Of a DNA stretch of 6,227 nt, positions 5,237 to 6,227 are shown piece after piece. A model generated the notes under the pieces. The model did no database searches, was not told the DNA's origin, and saw only the letters and a list, made by a program, of their open reading frames with translations. How positions within the stretch are numbered: the first letter of the stretch is position 1; every line of letters starts with the position of its first letter. The translations under genes and the position numbers were made by a program. The stretch is from contig CAKTTT010000143.1 of assembly GCA_934615635.1 (NCBI GenBank), forward strand, positions 1 to 6,227, written 5' to 3'. The stretch comes from an uncultured Eubacteriales bacterium (lineage in GTDB: Bacteria > Bacillota > Clostridia > Oscillospirales > Acutalibacteraceae).

Positions 5237-5830
5237 TCACTCCTTCTTCCGCTGGGGCTTGGGACGAATGCGGAAGCTGAGACAGGTGATAATCTGCGCG
5301 GGGATGCCCAGCAGAAAGAGAATCCACCAATTCCGCCGCCACACGGACAGATAGACCGTGGCCAGCAGGCTCCAGTTCAGGGCGGAGATGATATACAGAT
5401 TGGCTTTGCGCTTCCCCCACACAGAATTCATCACCAGCAGCACGGTCAGCGAAACGGGAAGCGCGTATACAAAGGAAAGCCACTGGATCTGGCCAAGAAG
5501 ATAGAACACGATAAAAACAAACAGCGCCGCCGTCCACACCCCGATGAAGGAAATGAGGGCCACGGTTCTGTGATTGATGCGCCGCGGGGGTATTTTTTGG
5601 GATTTCTCCTCCGCATGCTCGTGAAGCAGATAGTCCACGGTCACGCCGAAAAGCTGGCTGAGCTGCAGCAGGACACCCGCGTCCGGCACCGCCTCTCCCC
5701 GTTCCCAGCGGGAAATCGCCTTATCGGAATAATTCAGCTTCTCCCCCAGCTCCAACTGCGTCATATGGTTGGCGGTGCGCAGCGACACAATATTGGCGGC
5801 TACGATCCGCCTCAACGCCCCCATGTCCAT
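5237..5830 (-). CDS. XRE-family helix-turn-helix protein with four membrane segments
   Basis: 197 residues. The frame is open up to 5902, but AAAGGAGG (5844-5837) lies six bases before the ATG at 5830, so that start is chosen. Residues about 5-68 are an XRE HTH domain; TQLELGEKLNYSDKAISRWE (24-43) holds the scaffold and recognition helices, followed by the common AVPDAGVLLQLSQLFGVTVDYLL segment, here about residues 47-69. After a charged linker (70-88) come four hydrophobic helices at about 89-112, 116-137, 143-163 and 167-186, with a basic tail. The layout suggests a DNA-binding domain on the cytoplasmic face of an integral membrane protein, a common but poorly characterised clostridial type. 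Target and signal are unknown. GC-rich codons match the local chromosome, unlike the other XRE gene in the window. It is followed by its own terminator, so it is not co-transcribed with degV. No convincing promoter is visible. Confidence 0.92.
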   Translation of the reverse strand: MDMGALRRIVAANIVSLRTANHMTQLELGEKLNYSDKAISRWERGEAVPDAGVLLQLSQLFGVTVDYLLHEHAEEKSQKIPPRRINHRTVALISFIGVWTAALFVFIVFYLLGQIQWLSFVYALPVSLTVLLVMNSVWGKRKANLYIISALNWSLLATVYLSVWRRNWWILFLLGIPAQIITCLSFRIRPKPQRKKE

Positions 5831-5852
5831 CCTTTTCCTCCTTTCGGCCTTT

Positions 5853-5877
5853 CGCCGCAATCCGCGGCGTGTTTTTT
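5853..5877 (+). terminator. Small GC hairpin with T-run upstream of the XRE gene
   Basis: CGCCGC (5853-5858) and GCGGCG (5864-5869) make a 6-bp stem with a five-base loop, followed on the plus strand by TG and six T residues (5872-5877). It has terminator form for plus-strand RNA, but no plus-strand gene precedes it. On the minus strand it sits just before the ribosome site of the four-TM XRE gene and may be leader structure. Confidence 0.3.
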
Positions 5878-5917
5878 CGGCCGCTTGATACGCGGCGATC
5901 ATCCCATCGGCTGATCC

Positions 5918-5946
5918 GGGGGCGCGGCCGGGATCCGGCCGCCCCC
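5918..5946. repeat. Very stable GC hairpin upstream of the four-TM XRE gene
   Basis: GGGGGCGCGGCCGG (5918-5931) pairs with CCGGCCGCCCCC (5935-5946) over 12 bp with a two-base bulge and a three-base loop. No T-run follows on either strand. It could be a leader structure or a transcription pause site; its role is not evident. Confidence 0.4.
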
Positions 5947-6171
5947 TTGCGCCTCCGGCGCTCCCCCTCTTCCATGGCGCCCGCCCGGCCGCTCCCGATT
6001 TATCCCCCCTCCTCCTTCGCCGATGAGAGAGGAAAAGCGGGCGGGCGGAAGCCCGGAGAGGGACCGGCCGCTCTTTATGCCGTACCGAACGACCGGGGCT
6101 GCGCTTATCCGGCGAAGGGATCCGCCGGCATGGGAGACATCTTCGCGGGACTTCCGGCCACCGCTTCTTCT
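5947..6171. other. GC-rich gap without recognisable gene
   Basis: No supported reading frame is seen on either strand. There are short GC-rich inverted repeats, for example GCCCGCCC (5979-5986) with GGGCGGGC (6039-6046), and CCGGCG (6109-6114) with CGCCGG (6123-6128). None ends in a T-run, so no terminator can be assigned to the gene that appears to end at 6172. Confidence 0.5.
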
Positions 6172-6227
6172 TTACGCACCGTCGTCATCCTCCCGCAGCC
6201 CCGCCAGGATTTTTTCCACCCGTTCCC
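6172..6227 (-). CDS. Probable C-terminal tail of an unidentified protein
   Basis: The minus strand from the window edge reads ERVEKILAGLREDDDGA then TAA (6174-6172). The amphipathic helix with an acidic tail is typical of a protein C-terminus and looks coding, while neighbouring DNA does not. Seventeen residues are too few to name a family. It would end about 340 bases upstream of the four-TM XRE gene and on the same strand. Confidence 0.35.
   Translation of the reverse strand, partial: ERVEKILAGLREDDDGA

Noticed and set aside
5831..5902. Upstream start extending the four-TM XRE protein by 24 residues
   Set aside because: The AAAGGAGG site and the family's usual N-terminus both point to the ATG at 5830; the extension is Arg/Lys-rich translation of the leader and ribosome site.
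1..6227. CRISPR array, tRNA or rRNA genes
   Set aside because: No regularly spaced direct repeats, no tRNA cloverleaf with TTCRA arm and no rRNA signature were seen.

Overview
The window looks like chromosomal DNA of a moderately GC-rich gut-type member of the Clostridia (Bacillota), plausibly the Oscillospiraceae/Ruminococcaceae group. The reasons are the gene families (glycogen phosphorylase, DegV/FakB protein, XRE regulators with membrane tails), strong AAAGGAGG-type ribosome binding sites, use of TTG and GTG starts, and simple GC-stem terminators with T-runs. This placement is inference; no marker gene is present.

Layout. 1-2413 (minus) is the 5' 804 codons of a glycogen phosphorylase (glgP); its last roughly 40 residues lie beyond the window edge. 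It has an unusual lysine/alanine/proline-rich N-terminal tail, a clear promoter at 2564-2592 and a 143-base GC-rich leader. 2593-2690 is AT-rich regulatory DNA. About 2690-3060 is GC-rich and carries no credible gene; its first part resembles a dispersed intergenic repeat. About 3113-4000 is AT-rich and foreign-looking. It holds a plus-strand membrane-anchored XRE regulator (3199-3708) and, on the minus strand, the first ten codons of an IS200/IS605 (Y1, HUH) TnpA transposase. That stub is preceded by a 16-bp hairpin abutting its start codon and by a further imperfect palindrome, the order known for the left end of IS200. The other side of the block has a short hairpin followed by TCAA, which fits an IS200/IS605 right end. 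4009-5034 (minus) is a complete DegV/FakB-type fatty-acid-binding protein with its terminator. 5181-5830 (minus) is a second XRE protein with four membrane segments and its own terminator. 5831-6171 is GC-rich DNA with strong hairpins and no gene. 6172-6227 is probably the 3' tail of another minus-strand gene.

How it fits together. glgP (glycogen breakdown), degV (exogenous fatty-acid handling) and the four-TM regulator look like ordinary independently transcribed housekeeping or accessory genes, all on the minus strand; degV and the regulator each end in their own terminator. The only plus-strand gene sits inside the transposon-like block just past the degV terminator. The best candidate for something new is this block: an IS200/IS605-like unit in which nearly all of tnpA is missing and a membrane-tethered XRE gene sits between the ends. 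A 13-base motif is shared between the regulator's promoter palindrome and the tnpA leader hairpin. Whether it is a mobile non-autonomous unit or a decayed remnant cannot be settled from one copy.
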